From Barnesiella sp. (lineage in GTDB: Bacteria > Bacteroidota > Bacteroidia > Bacteroidales > Muribaculaceae), in the NCBI GenBank assembly GCA_014801065.1, contig JAAVEX010000088.1:19750-29457 (forward strand): a DNA stretch of 9,708 bases. The letters run 5' to 3'. Below are positions 1-7,021 of the stretch, one piece after another. The position numbers were made by a program, and so were the translations under genes. The notes beneath the pieces were generated by a model that searched no databases, was not told where the DNA came from, and saw nothing but the letters and a program-made list of their open reading frames with translations. Numbering within the stretch: the stretch's first letter is position 1; each line of letters begins with the position of its first letter.

Positions 1-233
1 GGCACGGGAGCTGCCGGGGGAAGAACGCTTCCGGGGTAGATCTGATTGCCCCAATAGACCGGCGAAAGGAGAGGAGCTCCGGCCAGTGGCGGATACCAGT
101 CGGTGGATAGTCCGACACCGTAGTAGTCCGGCGTTGAGAGATAAGTGTCGGTGGTGAGCAGAGCGCCACACCCTGAAAGCGGAATTGATACGGCAGCGAT
201 GGCAGCAGCAGATATAAAGTGTGAGAGTTTCAT
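1..233 (-). CDS. Lipoprotein of unknown function (N-terminal part, cut by window edge)
   Basis: Reading the minus strand from the ATG at 233 gives 77 open codons to the window edge, so the C-terminus is missing. The product starts MKLSHF, followed by an Ala/Ile-rich hydrophobic stretch (residues 6-18) and a lipobox L19-S20-G21-C22. This is a signal peptidase II site, so the mature protein should begin at Cys22, become lipidated and sit in the envelope. The visible mature part is rich in Tyr, Pro and Gly (residues 28-77) and contains a Tyr-Tyr-Gly-Val-Gly motif. This resembles small Bacteroidota lipoproteins of low complexity, but I do not recognise a family. It is divergent from pyrG and has its own upstream region. 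The start is supported by the good signal peptide directly after it. The lipoprotein call is solid; the function is unknown. Confidence 0.8.
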   Translation of the reverse strand, partial: MKLSHFISAAAIAAVSIPLSGCGALLTTDTYLSTPDYYGVGLSTDWYPPLAGAPLLSPVYWGNQIYPGSVLPPAAPV

Positions 234-245
234 AGCAGTAAGTTT

Positions 246-274
246 TATATAGATATAACCGCTGTGATTGTCAA
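246..274 (-). promoter_or_regulatory. Possible promoter of the lipoprotein gene
   Basis: On the minus strand a TTGACA box (269-274) is followed after exactly 17 bases by TATATA (246-251), a classical -35/-10 arrangement. The -35 region also contains TTTG, the Bacteroidota -33 core. The predicted transcript would start only a few bases before the ATG at 233. Bacteroidota primary sigma factors usually prefer TTTG/TAnnTTTG, and the very short leader is unusual, so this is tentative. Confidence 0.3.
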
Positions 275-372
275 AAAGTTTGTTGGCGGCAGCGTTAATA
301 AACCCCAATAATGTAGAATCTATAATGTGTAAATAATGAGAAAGCGGAAGTGGAGAATTACGGAAAAATTCG

Positions 373-380
373 TAAATTTG
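373..380 (+). promoter_or_regulatory. Possible -7 box of the pyrG promoter
   Basis: TAAATTTG matches the Bacteroidota -7 consensus TAnnTTTG and would place the transcript start about 25 bases before the pyrG start. No good TTTG is seen at the -33 distance. The box overlaps the right half of a small inverted repeat (TTACG 358-362, CGTAA 371-375), which may be chance. A weak purine-rich ribosome-binding-like run (AGAGG, 399-403) lies 8 bases before the GTG start. Confidence 0.35.
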
Positions 381-411
381 TGACTTGATTTAAAAATCAG
401 AGGCTAAAAAC

Positions 412-2028
412 GTGGAAACTAAGTATATATTCGTGACCGGCGGAGTCGTTTCGTCGCTTGGAAAAGGGATCATTTCAGCATCGCTTGCCTGTCTGCTTAA
501 GGCACGTGGATTCAGAGTGACGATTCAGAAGTTTGATCCATATATCAATATCGACCCCGGCACGCTTAATCCATACGAGCACGGAGAATGTTATGTGACG
601 GTCGACGGCCACGAGGCGGATCTTGATCTCGGTCACTATGAGCGTTTTACAAATGTGGAAACCACCCGGGCCAATAATGTGACCTCGGGCCGGGTGTTTC
701 AAAACGTGATCGACAAGGAGCGTCGCGGCGATTATCTCGGAAAGACGGTGCAGATTGTGCCGCATATCACCGATGAGATCAAACGCAATGTGAAGCGGCT
801 GGGCGCTACCGGAGATTACGACTTTATTATCACCGAGATTGGCGGAACGGTCGGCGATATCGAGTCGCTGCCGTTTCTTGAAGCTGTCCGTCAGCTGCGT
901 TGGGAGCTCGGATCGGAAAGCCTTTGTGTGCATCTGACCTACGTCCCTTATCTCAAGGCGGCCAAAGAGCTTAAAACAAAACCGACGCAACATTCCGTGA
1001 AGCAGCTGCAGCAGGTGGGCATTCAGCCCGATCTGCTCGTGCTCCGCACCGAACACGATATACCCGCCGGAATGCGCATGAAGATAGCTCAATTCTGCAA
1101 TGTGGCTCCGGATGCGGTGTTTCAGAGCATCGACTGTCCGTCGATCTACGAGGTGCCGGTGATGATGAGCGAGCAGCATCTCGATGAAGTGGTGCTCCGC
1201 AAAATGAATGTTGACTACCGCGATAATGATCTTGAAATGGGTCCGTGGATGCGTTTTCTTGACAAGATGCACTCGGCGCGCGAGACAGTGAAAATAGGGC
1301 TTGTCGGTAAATACGTTCAGCTTCAGGATGCGTATAAATCGATCAGCGAGGCGCTGCTTCATGCGGCCACGTATTGCGATCGCCGTCTTGACTTGCGCTA
1401 CATCAACAGCGAGGAACTGACTGCCGACAATGTGGACAGTCAGCTGGGCGGGCTCAATGGCGTGGTCATAGCTCCCGGTTTCGGGCAGCGTGGCATCGAG
1501 GGCAAATTCATAGCTCTCAAATGGTGTAGAGAGCATGACATGCCGACGTTTGGTATTTGTCTGGGAATGCAATGCATGGTCATTGAATATGCCCGCAACG
1601 TGCTCGGACTTGAAGGCGCTAACTCAACGGAAATGGATCCCGCGACGCGCCATAACGTGATCGATCTGATGGAGGAACAAAAGAGCGTTCACAATATGGG
1701 CGGCACGATGCGCCTCGGCGCCTACAAGTGCCGTCTGCGTCCGGACAGCATCGCGGCTCGTGCGTATGGAGCGACAGAGGTCAGCGAGCGTCATCGTCAT
1801 CGTTTTGAATTCAACCATAACTATCGCACTCTGTTTGAACAGGGAGGCATGGCATGTGTGGGCGAAAATCCTGCCACTCACCTTGTGGAGGTGGTTGAGA
1901 TTCCTGATCGGCGCTGGATGGTGGGCACGCAATATCATCCCGAATATAATTCAACCGTGTTGCGGCCCAATCCACTCTTTATGTCGTTTATGAAGGCGGC
2001 TATCGATACGCCCGTTGCCGGCAAATGA
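412..2028 (+). CDS. pyrG: CTP synthase
   Basis: The product is 538 residues, close to the usual 535-550. CTP synthase amidates UTP to CTP using ATP and glutamine in the cytoplasm, the last step of de novo pyrimidine nucleotide synthesis. The N-terminal synthetase domain (about 1-270) has the P-loop GGVVSSLGKG with Lys18, the DLDLGHYERF motif with Asp72 and the EIGGTVGDIES motif with Glu142, the expected Mg-ATP ligands. The C-terminal class I glutamine amidotransferase domain (about 295-530) has the nucleophile Cys383 in GICLGMQ, with His509 and Glu511 in HPEYNS completing the triad. The start codon is GTG at 412, giving METKYIFVTGG, which matches the conserved N-terminus of the family. The gene is intact and yidC follows 40 bases later, so the two probably share a transcript. 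Confidence 0.98.
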   Translation: METKYIFVTGGVVSSLGKGIISASLACLLKARGFRVTIQKFDPYINIDPGTLNPYEHGECYVTVDGHEADLDLGHYERFTNVETTRANNVTSGRVFQNVIDKERRGDYLGKTVQIVPHITDEIKRNVKRLGATGDYDFIITEIGGTVGDIESLPFLEAVRQLRWELGSESLCVHLTYVPYLKAAKELKTKPTQHSVKQLQQVGIQPDLLVLRTEHDIPAGMRMKIAQFCNVAPDAVFQSIDCPSIYEVPVMMSEQHLDEVVLRKMNVDYRDNDLEMGPWMRFLDKMHSARETVKIGLVGKYVQLQDAYKSISEALLHAATYCDRRLDLRYINSEELTADNVDSQLGGLNGVVIAPGFGQRGIEGKFIALKWCREHDMPTFGICLGMQCMVIEYARNVLGLEGANSTEMDPATRHNVIDLMEEQKSVHNMGGTMRLGAYKCRLRPDSIAARAYGATEVSERHRHRFEFNHNYRTLFEQGGMACVGENPATHLVEVVEIPDRRWMVGTQYHPEYNSTVLRPNPLFMSFMKAAIDTPVAGK

Positions 2029-2068
2029 AAGTGAAAATAGAAATCAATAACAAATCATAATCACAGCA

Positions 2069-4171
2069 ATGAACAAAAACACCCTTATCGGTCTGCTGCT
2101 CATGGGCGCCATCATCATGGTGTTCACCTATCTCAACAAGCCCTCGCAGGAGGAGCTTGACCGGAGAGAGAAGGAGCGTCAGGAGCAATTAGCCGAACAA
2201 GAAAAGAAATCGCAGCCGGCGGCCGAATCGATTACGGCAATGTCGGAAGCTGCTATTGAAAACATTAAATCGGCCGTGCGCACTTCGGGTACGCTGGATC
2301 AGGCCACCGGAATGTATACACTGACCGGCAAAAATGTCATCCTTACGCTTTCGGCCGATTCAGCTGCCAAGGTTGGCGGAACGGTGACTGTGGGCGGTCA
2401 GACTATCCCGGCATCGGATGTGGTCAACGCTACGTATGGCCCGGAAGTGAGCAATGCTGTGGCCGGCGAGGCTCTGGCTGCTCTGAATGCGGCGGTCGAT
2501 GCGAGCGTGCGCTACAAAGGTTTTGCTCACTATATGTCGGGAAACGACTCGGCATCCGTGGAACTTGCCAACAAAAACATGCGCCTTACCATCGCCTCAA
2601 AGGGTGGTGTCATAGCTCAGGCTGAGCTGCTCGACAAGCAATACAACAAGTATGGCGGCGGACAGGTGTGTCCTATCTCCGCCGGCGATGATATGTATGG
2701 CTTTCAGCTTTCCGTGGGCGATCTGATCTATGACACCCGCGACTATTATTTCGATCTGAAAAACGAGTCGGACACTACCGTTGTGGCTACTATCATGCCC
2801 GGCGACGGTGTGATGCTCGGCATACGCTACACGCTGCCCAAGGATAGCTATCTGGTGAAGATGGATCTGATCCAGAACAATATGCAGGCAATTATCCCGC
2901 AGTCGAAATCGTCGATCGAGTTTGCCTGGGATCAGACAATGGCCCGCAACGAGGCCGGCCGCATGTTTGAGTCGGACAACAGTGCCGTATATTATATGAA
3001 GGGCAATGGCGATGTCGACAATCTCAGCGAGCGTTCCGACGAAACTGAGTCGGTGAAGGAACCGCTTGAATGGGTGGCCTTCAAAAATCAGTTCTTCTCC
3101 ACAGCTCTCATTTCAATGAACGGCTTCGAAAAGGCTGAACTATCGTCGACGGTGTTGAAGGAGGATCCGAAGTTTGTCAAGAAGATGTCCATGACCTCGA
3201 CCACCGGATATAACTCGGCACTCGAACAGCCGGCATCGTTCGTGTTTTTTATCGGTCCGAACTCTTATCCGCTGCTGTCGGATCTGCAGGAATCTATCGT
3301 GGCTGATAAAAACCTCAAACTTACTAATCTGATTCCCCTCGGATGGGCTCTCTTCCGCTGGATCAATACCTGGATCGTCATTCCGGTGTTCACGTTCCTC
3401 GGACAGTTTATCTCCAACTATGGTATCATCATCCTGCTGCTGACCATCTTTATCAAGCTGATCCTCTTCCCGTTCACCTACAAGAGCTACATGTCGCAGG
3501 CCAAGATGCGAGTGCTCGCGCCTGAGATCAAGGAGATCAACGAAAAGTATCCCGGCAACGAAAACGCCATGAAGCGCCAGCAGGAGACTATGGCTCTCTA
3601 TTCGCGCGCCGGCGCCAACCCGATGTCGGGCTGTCTGCCGATGCTGCTGCAGCTGCCTATTCTGATCGCAATGTTCCGCTTCTTCCCTTCGGCAATCGAG
3701 CTTCGCGGAGAGTCGTTTCTATGGGCAAGCGATCTGTCGGCTCCGGATGCTATCATTCCCCTGCCGTTCAATGTCCCGATGCTTGGCGACCGCCTGAGCT
3801 TGTTCTGCTTGCTCATGACCGCCGTTAACATCATCTATACCCGCATCAATATGCAGAATCAGCCTGGCGGAATGACCTCGCCCGCCATGAAGTGGATGAT
3901 GTATCTCATGCCGGTGATGTTCCTTGTGTTCTTCAACCAGTATGCTGCCGGCTTGAGCTACTACTATCTGCTCTCGCTTCTGATCACGATCATTCAGACC
4001 TACGTGTTCCGTCGCGTGGTCGATGAGGAAAAGGTGCGCGCAACGATGAAAGCCAATGCTGCCAAACCGAAAAAGAAGAGCGGCTTTATGGCTCGCCTTG
4101 AAGAGGCTCAGCGCAAACAGCAGGCTATGCTCCGCGAGCAGGAAAAGCAACGTGGCAAAAAGAGAAAGTAA
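2069..4171 (+). CDS. yidC: Membrane protein insertase YidC (Gram-negative type, enlarged N-terminal region)
   Basis: YidC inserts and folds inner-membrane proteins, alone or with SecYEG. The product is 700 residues, longer than the roughly 550-630 typical of Gram-negative YidC. Order: membrane anchor (4-22); charged coiled-coil-like segment (27-48); an extra Ala/Thr/Val-rich stretch (about 50-164); periplasmic beta domain (about 165-410); then the conserved core of five membrane helices (about 432-647). The core contains TIFIKLILFPF, with Lys463 where E. coli has the hydrophilic-groove Arg366, the charged cytoplasmic hairpin loop after it, GCLPMLLQLPI (from 521), a helix from about 576, and the closing helices with NQYAAGLSYYY (623-633). 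The tail (648-700) is very basic with a helical AQRKQQ segment and probably contacts the ribosome. ATG at 2069 directly precedes the membrane anchor. It is co-oriented with pyrG and ftnA. The size of the N-terminal insertion is the only oddity. Confidence 0.97.
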   Translation: MNKNTLIGLLLMGAIIMVFTYLNKPSQEELDRREKERQEQLAEQEKKSQPAAESITAMSEAAIENIKSAVRTSGTLDQATGMYTLTGKNVILTLSADSAAKVGGTVTVGGQTIPASDVVNATYGPEVSNAVAGEALAALNAAVDASVRYKGFAHYMSGNDSASVELANKNMRLTIASKGGVIAQAELLDKQYNKYGGGQVCPISAGDDMYGFQLSVGDLIYDTRDYYFDLKNESDTTVVATIMPGDGVMLGIRYTLPKDSYLVKMDLIQNNMQAIIPQSKSSIEFAWDQTMARNEAGRMFESDNSAVYYMKGNGDVDNLSERSDETESVKEPLEWVAFKNQFFSTALISMNGFEKAELSSTVLKEDPKFVKKMSMTSTTGYNSALEQPASFVFFIGPNSYPLLSDLQESIVADKNLKLTNLIPLGWALFRWINTWIVIPVFTFLGQFISNYGIIILLLTIFIKLILFPFTYKSYMSQAKMRVLAPEIKEINEKYPGNENAMKRQQETMALYSRAGANPMSGCLPMLLQLPILIAMFRFFPSAIELRGESFLWASDLSAPDAIIPLPFNVPMLGDRLSLFCLLMTAVNIIYTRINMQNQPGGMTSPAMKWMMYLMPVMFLVFFNQYAAGLSYYYLLSLLITIIQTYVFRRVVDEEKVRATMKANAAKPKKKSGFMARLEEAQRKQQAMLREQEKQRGKKRK

Positions 4172-4202
4172 CTTATTGATCTATCAATTAATACGTATAA
4201 AT

Positions 4203-4718
4203 ATGATTAGCAACAAAGTACAGGACGCGATCAACGCCCAGATCAATGCCGAATTCTGGTCGGCCTATCTCTATCTCTCAATGGCAATGCACTTCGAGGC
4301 TGAAGGCCGTCAGGGTGTGGCCAATTGGTTTAAGATCCAATGGCAGGAGGAACAGGCTCATGCTCAGATTTTCATCAATTATCTCAATCAGCGCGGTGGC
4401 CGCGTTACGCTTAAGGCTATCGATGCCGTTCCGACGGAATGGGAGTCGCCTTTGGCTGCTTTCAAAGCCACTCTCGAACATGAACAGAAAGTGACTGCCC
4501 TGATCAACGATCTCTACGCCGTTGCCGAGGCAGAGAAAGACTATGCTACCCGCGACCGCCTGAACTGGTTTGTCAGCGAGCAGGTGGAAGAGGAAGACAA
4601 CTGCCGCCAGCTGATCGATAAGTATACGCTTATCGGCAACGACGGCATGGGGCAGTATATGCTCGACCAGGAGCTCGGCGCGCGCACCTACGTGGCGCCT
4701 GCTGCGCTTGCTGAATAA
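4203..4718 (+). CDS. ftnA: Bacterial ferritin (non-heme, FtnA type)
   Basis: The product is 171 residues, a normal length for a 24-subunit non-heme ferritin that oxidises Fe(II) and stores it as a ferric mineral in the cytoplasm. All expected ferroxidase ligands are visible at the E. coli FtnA positions: Glu17, Tyr24, Glu50 and His53 (EEQAH), Glu94, Gln127 and Glu130. The third iron site is also present (Glu49, Glu126, Glu129). No heme-binding Met typical of bacterioferritin is apparent. The frame stays open upstream to 4056 inside yidC, but the ATG at 4203 is correct because the protein from MISNKVQDAINAQ aligns with the family N-terminus. The gap from yidC is 31 bases, so cotranscription is likely, although iron storage has no obvious link to insertase function and an internal promoter is possible. 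An intrinsic terminator follows. Confidence 0.96.
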   Translation: MISNKVQDAINAQINAEFWSAYLYLSMAMHFEAEGRQGVANWFKIQWQEEQAHAQIFINYLNQRGGRVTLKAIDAVPTEWESPLAAFKATLEHEQKVTALINDLYAVAEAEKDYATRDRLNWFVSEQVEEEDNCRQLIDKYTLIGNDGMGQYMLDQELGARTYVAPAALAE

Positions 4719-4739
4719 AATCGCTACATTGAAATAGAG

Positions 4740-4770
4740 AAGGGTTGCGTCATTGGCGCAGCCCTTTTTT
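4740..4770 (+). terminator. Intrinsic terminator after ftnA
   Basis: AGGGTTGCG (4741-4749) pairs with CGCAGCCCT (4757-4765) with one G-T wobble and a 7-base loop. A run of T ends at 4770, and flanking A-T pairs can lengthen the stem. It lies 22 bases after the ftnA stop and closes the pyrG-yidC-ftnA transcript. The minus-strand version sits about 25 bases beyond the convergent gene's stop at 4794 and has a weak T-rich tail (TTCTCTATTT), so it may act in both directions. Confidence 0.9.
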
Positions 4771-4793
4771 AGATATCGCTCCCAAAAATTGGT

Positions 4794-6788
4794 CTAAGGC
4801 TTGGCTTCGAGCCAGGGGAGATTGAAGCGGTAGTGGAGGCGGGATGAAAGGATGTGGATCACTCCGTCGGGGGTCTGTGTGGCTGCGAGATAGCCTTTTG
4901 GTTCGGCGGTGGATTCTGACATCAGAAACAGGCCTGTCCAGGCTCCGCCGTCGAGCAGGCGCTCGGTGCCGTCGGTGATCAGTCGGCGAACGGGCCATGT
5001 CTTTCCCTCGTCGTAGGATAGTGCGGCAAACAGTCCACGCCCTACGTAGTACGAGCCGTCATGACGCGAGAAGATCATTCCGCGATCTGCGTCGGGAGTT
5101 CGCTCGGGGTGGTCGGTGAAGGCTACGAGCAGTAGCGGACCTTCGTTGAGCCGGCGGAGCACGAGCCGCTGACCGCCGTCGATCGGAGTGAATTCGGATG
5201 GTTTGTAGCTCCAGGTGCGCCCCATGTCGTGAGATATGCTCATGGGCATCTTGGGTTTGCCGTCGGCGCCGGTGATGCTGTTGCCACGCCCTAAGGCCAT
5301 AAGCGAACCGTCGGCAAGCCGGACTATGCCGGCATGGATTCCGGCTATTGTTGTTCCGCAGGTGTCGCTGTTGAATTCAGGTAGGGGAGAGCCGTCCCAC
5401 AGGTCGGACCAATGGTTTCCGCCATCGCGGCTGATGTGAATGGCTGTGCCGTCGTGGCTTCCCGGGCCGGCATCGCAGAGCTGAATGATTGTACCGTCGG
5501 GCGTGATGATAGGCCCTGCGATCACTTGATGGCGACGAGTGTGTTCGGGGGCGATGATGCGCAGATCGGACCATGTCGCGCCGTTGTCGTTGCTTTCCCG
5601 GAGGATCATGGCGAGATTTTGCCAGTCGCCGGCGGCTTCCATGCCGTTGATGTGGATTATGCGTCCGTGGCCGTCGTTGAGCAGTGAGCTGCCGGTGAGA
5701 TTTCGGTCGGGGATACGAAGGAATTCAGATGGCTCCTCCCAGCTGTCGGCTTCGGGGTGGAAGCGGGAGGACAGGACGGTGACTTCGCGCCCGTTTTCGG
5801 CGTTGGCGGAAAACCAGATGGCAAGCAGATCGCCATTGTCACACCATGCTACGGCCGGCTGGTGGTTGTGGGAATAGAATGGGACCGGATTGTCGCATGA
5901 TGGTTGCCGGACAAATGGTATCGGCGGGATGAATAGCGGCGATGAGGATGGCTTCGGCCAGTTGTAGCGCTGCTGGCTGACGTTGGAGGCTCGACCGCAG
6001 TCGAAGGGAGTGCCTGTGAAGTTGAGCATCATGGAGGATTCGACTATTCGGAAGCCGGTGAGGCTGTTTCGATCGTCGGGGAGCATGGCCATGCGGTTGG
6101 TGGAGCGGAGATATTCCATCGGAGTGTTGTGGCTGCCTCCGCGAGTGACGCGGAATTGGCCCGCTAACGGTCCTGCGGGATTGGTTTGCGGCTCTGGAGA
6201 GTATCGGCTATAGTAGTCGAGACACCATTCTTCAACGTTTCCGTGCATGTCGCGCAGTCCGAACTGATTGGCCGGCGTCAGCCCGACGGCGAGCGATACG
6301 CTGTCGTAGTCGCGTGTTATTTTCTGCGCTCTCATGCATGGGTCGGGGAGCCATGAACCGAATGAATATGGTGTGAACGTGTTTCCGCGACATGCGTATT
6401 CCCACTCGGCTTCAGTGGGGAGGCGGTAGTTGCGGTTTTCGCGTTTGCTGAGCCATCTGCAGAACTCCACGGCATCATTGTAGCTGACGTTGACCACGGC
6501 ATCACTATCGGCCGTCGATACGCCGTTTTTGCCTCGAAGAGCTTTGTGGTCCGGCATAAATTCTTCGAATTGAGCATTGGTGATTTCGTTAACGCTCATC
6601 CGGAAGGGTGAGGATATGGGCACTTTATGGGCCGGAGCTTCGTCGAAATTCATGCCCTCGCCGCGTCCGCCCATGTAGAACGAACCTGCCGGGATTGTTA
6701 CCATTTCGATCGGATCGCCGGCGTTTGTCGCGGTGAAGATTGTGGCCGGCAGAAGTAGTGCAATGATAATTCTGAGAGTCGGTTTCAT
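4794..6788 (-). CDS. Exported fusion of FGE-like (SUMF1/PvdO-type) domain and sialidase-like Asp-box beta-propeller
   Basis: The product is 664 residues. Residues 1-23 form a type I signal peptide (KPTLR, a hydrophobic run, then a likely cut after TNA), so it acts in the periplasm or outside. Residues about 27-250 are a formylglycine-generating-enzyme-like domain: MVTIPAGSFYMG, EITNAQFEEF, YNDAVEFCRWLS, YRLPTEAEWEYACRG, DMHGNVEEWC, RVTRGGS and TGFRIVE. The two active-site cysteines of true FGE, expected shortly after GGS, are absent (residues 216-232 contain none). Residues about 258-664 resemble the BNR/sialidase superfamily, with four Asp boxes S-x-D-x-G-x-x-W at 399-406, 453-460, 519-526 and 591-598, about the number expected for a six-bladed propeller. 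The usual first Arg motif (FRIP) reads HNHQP (307-311), so hydrolysis of sialic acid is doubtful. The ATG at 6788 fits the signal peptide and lies 4 bases after a strong promoter box. The gene stands alone, with no sulfatase or glycan-utilisation neighbours in the window. The domain calls are firm; the substrate is unknown. Confidence 0.88.
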   Translation of the reverse strand: MKPTLRIIIALLLPATIFTATNAGDPIEMVTIPAGSFYMGGRGEGMNFDEAPAHKVPISSPFRMSVNEITNAQFEEFMPDHKALRGKNGVSTADSDAVVNVSYNDAVEFCRWLSKRENRNYRLPTEAEWEYACRGNTFTPYSFGSWLPDPCMRAQKITRDYDSVSLAVGLTPANQFGLRDMHGNVEEWCLDYYSRYSPEPQTNPAGPLAGQFRVTRGGSHNTPMEYLRSTNRMAMLPDDRNSLTGFRIVESSMMLNFTGTPFDCGRASNVSQQRYNWPKPSSSPLFIPPIPFVRQPSCDNPVPFYSHNHQPAVAWCDNGDLLAIWFSANAENGREVTVLSSRFHPEADSWEEPSEFLRIPDRNLTGSSLLNDGHGRIIHINGMEAAGDWQNLAMILRESNDNGATWSDLRIIAPEHTRRHQVIAGPIITPDGTIIQLCDAGPGSHDGTAIHISRDGGNHWSDLWDGSPLPEFNSDTCGTTIAGIHAGIVRLADGSLMALGRGNSITGADGKPKMPMSISHDMGRTWSYKPSEFTPIDGGQRLVLRRLNEGPLLLVAFTDHPERTPDADRGMIFSRHDGSYYVGRGLFAALSYDEGKTWPVRRLITDGTERLLDGGAWTGLFLMSESTAEPKGYLAATQTPDGVIHILSSRLHYRFNLPWLEAKP

Positions 6789-6792
6789 GTCG

Positions 6793-6824
6793 CAAAGTTA
6801 GAGAGTGTTTGAATTTAAACCAAA
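6793..6824 (-). promoter_or_regulatory. Bacteroidota-type promoter of the FGE/sialidase-like gene
   Basis: On the minus strand TTTG (6821-6824) and TAACTTTG (6793-6800) are separated by 20 bases, a good match to the Bacteroidota consensus TTTG-N19-21-TAnnTTTG. Only four bases separate the -7 box from the ATG, so the transcript would be leaderless or nearly so. The left arm of a perfect inverted repeat (6801-6819) fills almost the whole spacer, leaving the -7 box outside the repeat pair and the -33 box just inside it. Confidence 0.55.
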
Positions 6825-6991
6825 TTAAATATTAAGAACGAGATTCAATTTTTGATTTCATCACAAAGCTCTTTTGTGCGCTTTTTCAAAGCTTTCATCA
6901 GTCGCAATGCCCGCATTGCTCCTTCTTCAATTTTGAAAAATCATCCCAAAATCTCTCTTTGTACTAAAATCATTTAAATTCAAACACTCTC
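6801..6991. repeat. 191-base segment bounded by perfect 19-base inverted repeats
   Basis: GAGAGTGTTTGAATTTAAA (6801-6819) is the exact reverse complement of 6973-6991, with 153 bases between. The interior holds two hairpins: CACAAA/TTTGTG (6862-6867 with 6873-6878) and GCAATGC/GCATTGC (6904-6910 with 6913-6919), the latter near the centre. The minus strand has one short open stretch of 23 codons (MRALRLMKALKKRT...) at about 6853-6924, with no recognised function. No clear target duplication is visible (left flank GTTA, right flank ATAG). The layout fits either an invertible promoter segment of the kind known in Bacteroides or a small nonautonomous transposable element or insertion-sequence remnant. 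The GAG-starting ends resemble IS5-like termini, but this is only an impression. Confidence 0.75.
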
Positions 6992-6994
6992 ATA

Positions 6995-7021
6995 GAGTAT
7001 GTTTCGAGTTAAACCAAATTA
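6995..7021. repeat. Diverged direct copy of the left repeat end
   Basis: GAGT, GTTT, GA and then TTAAACCAAATTA occur in the same order and orientation as at 6803-6827. The last 13 bases are identical (6815-6827 and 7009-7021), and small insertions or substitutions account for the rest. The copy begins four bases beyond the right inverted-repeat arm, so three related end sequences lie within 220 bases. This suggests repeated insertion or duplication of the same type of element. No matching second end was found further right. Confidence 0.55.

Noticed and set aside
475..1572. 365-codon open frame antisense to pyrG
   Set aside because: It is a shadow of the well-supported pyrG frame, with His/Ile/Leu-rich composition and no domain.
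3719..4150. 143-codon antisense frame within yidC
   Set aside because: His/Leu/Ala-rich reverse reading of membrane-helix codons; no independent support.
4056..4202. N-terminal extension of the ferritin frame into the end of yidC
   Set aside because: The added 49 residues are basic, overlap the yidC tail in another frame and do not belong to ferritin; the family N-terminus starts at the ATG at 4203.
4794..6788. Active sulfatase-maturation system
   Set aside because: No sulfatase gene is in the window, and the FGE-like domain lacks the catalytic cysteine pair.
6801..6991. CRISPR-like or phage attachment interpretation of the inverted repeats
   Set aside because: There are only two perfect arms in opposite orientation, with no repeat-spacer periodicity, no cas genes, no tRNA and no integrase in the window.
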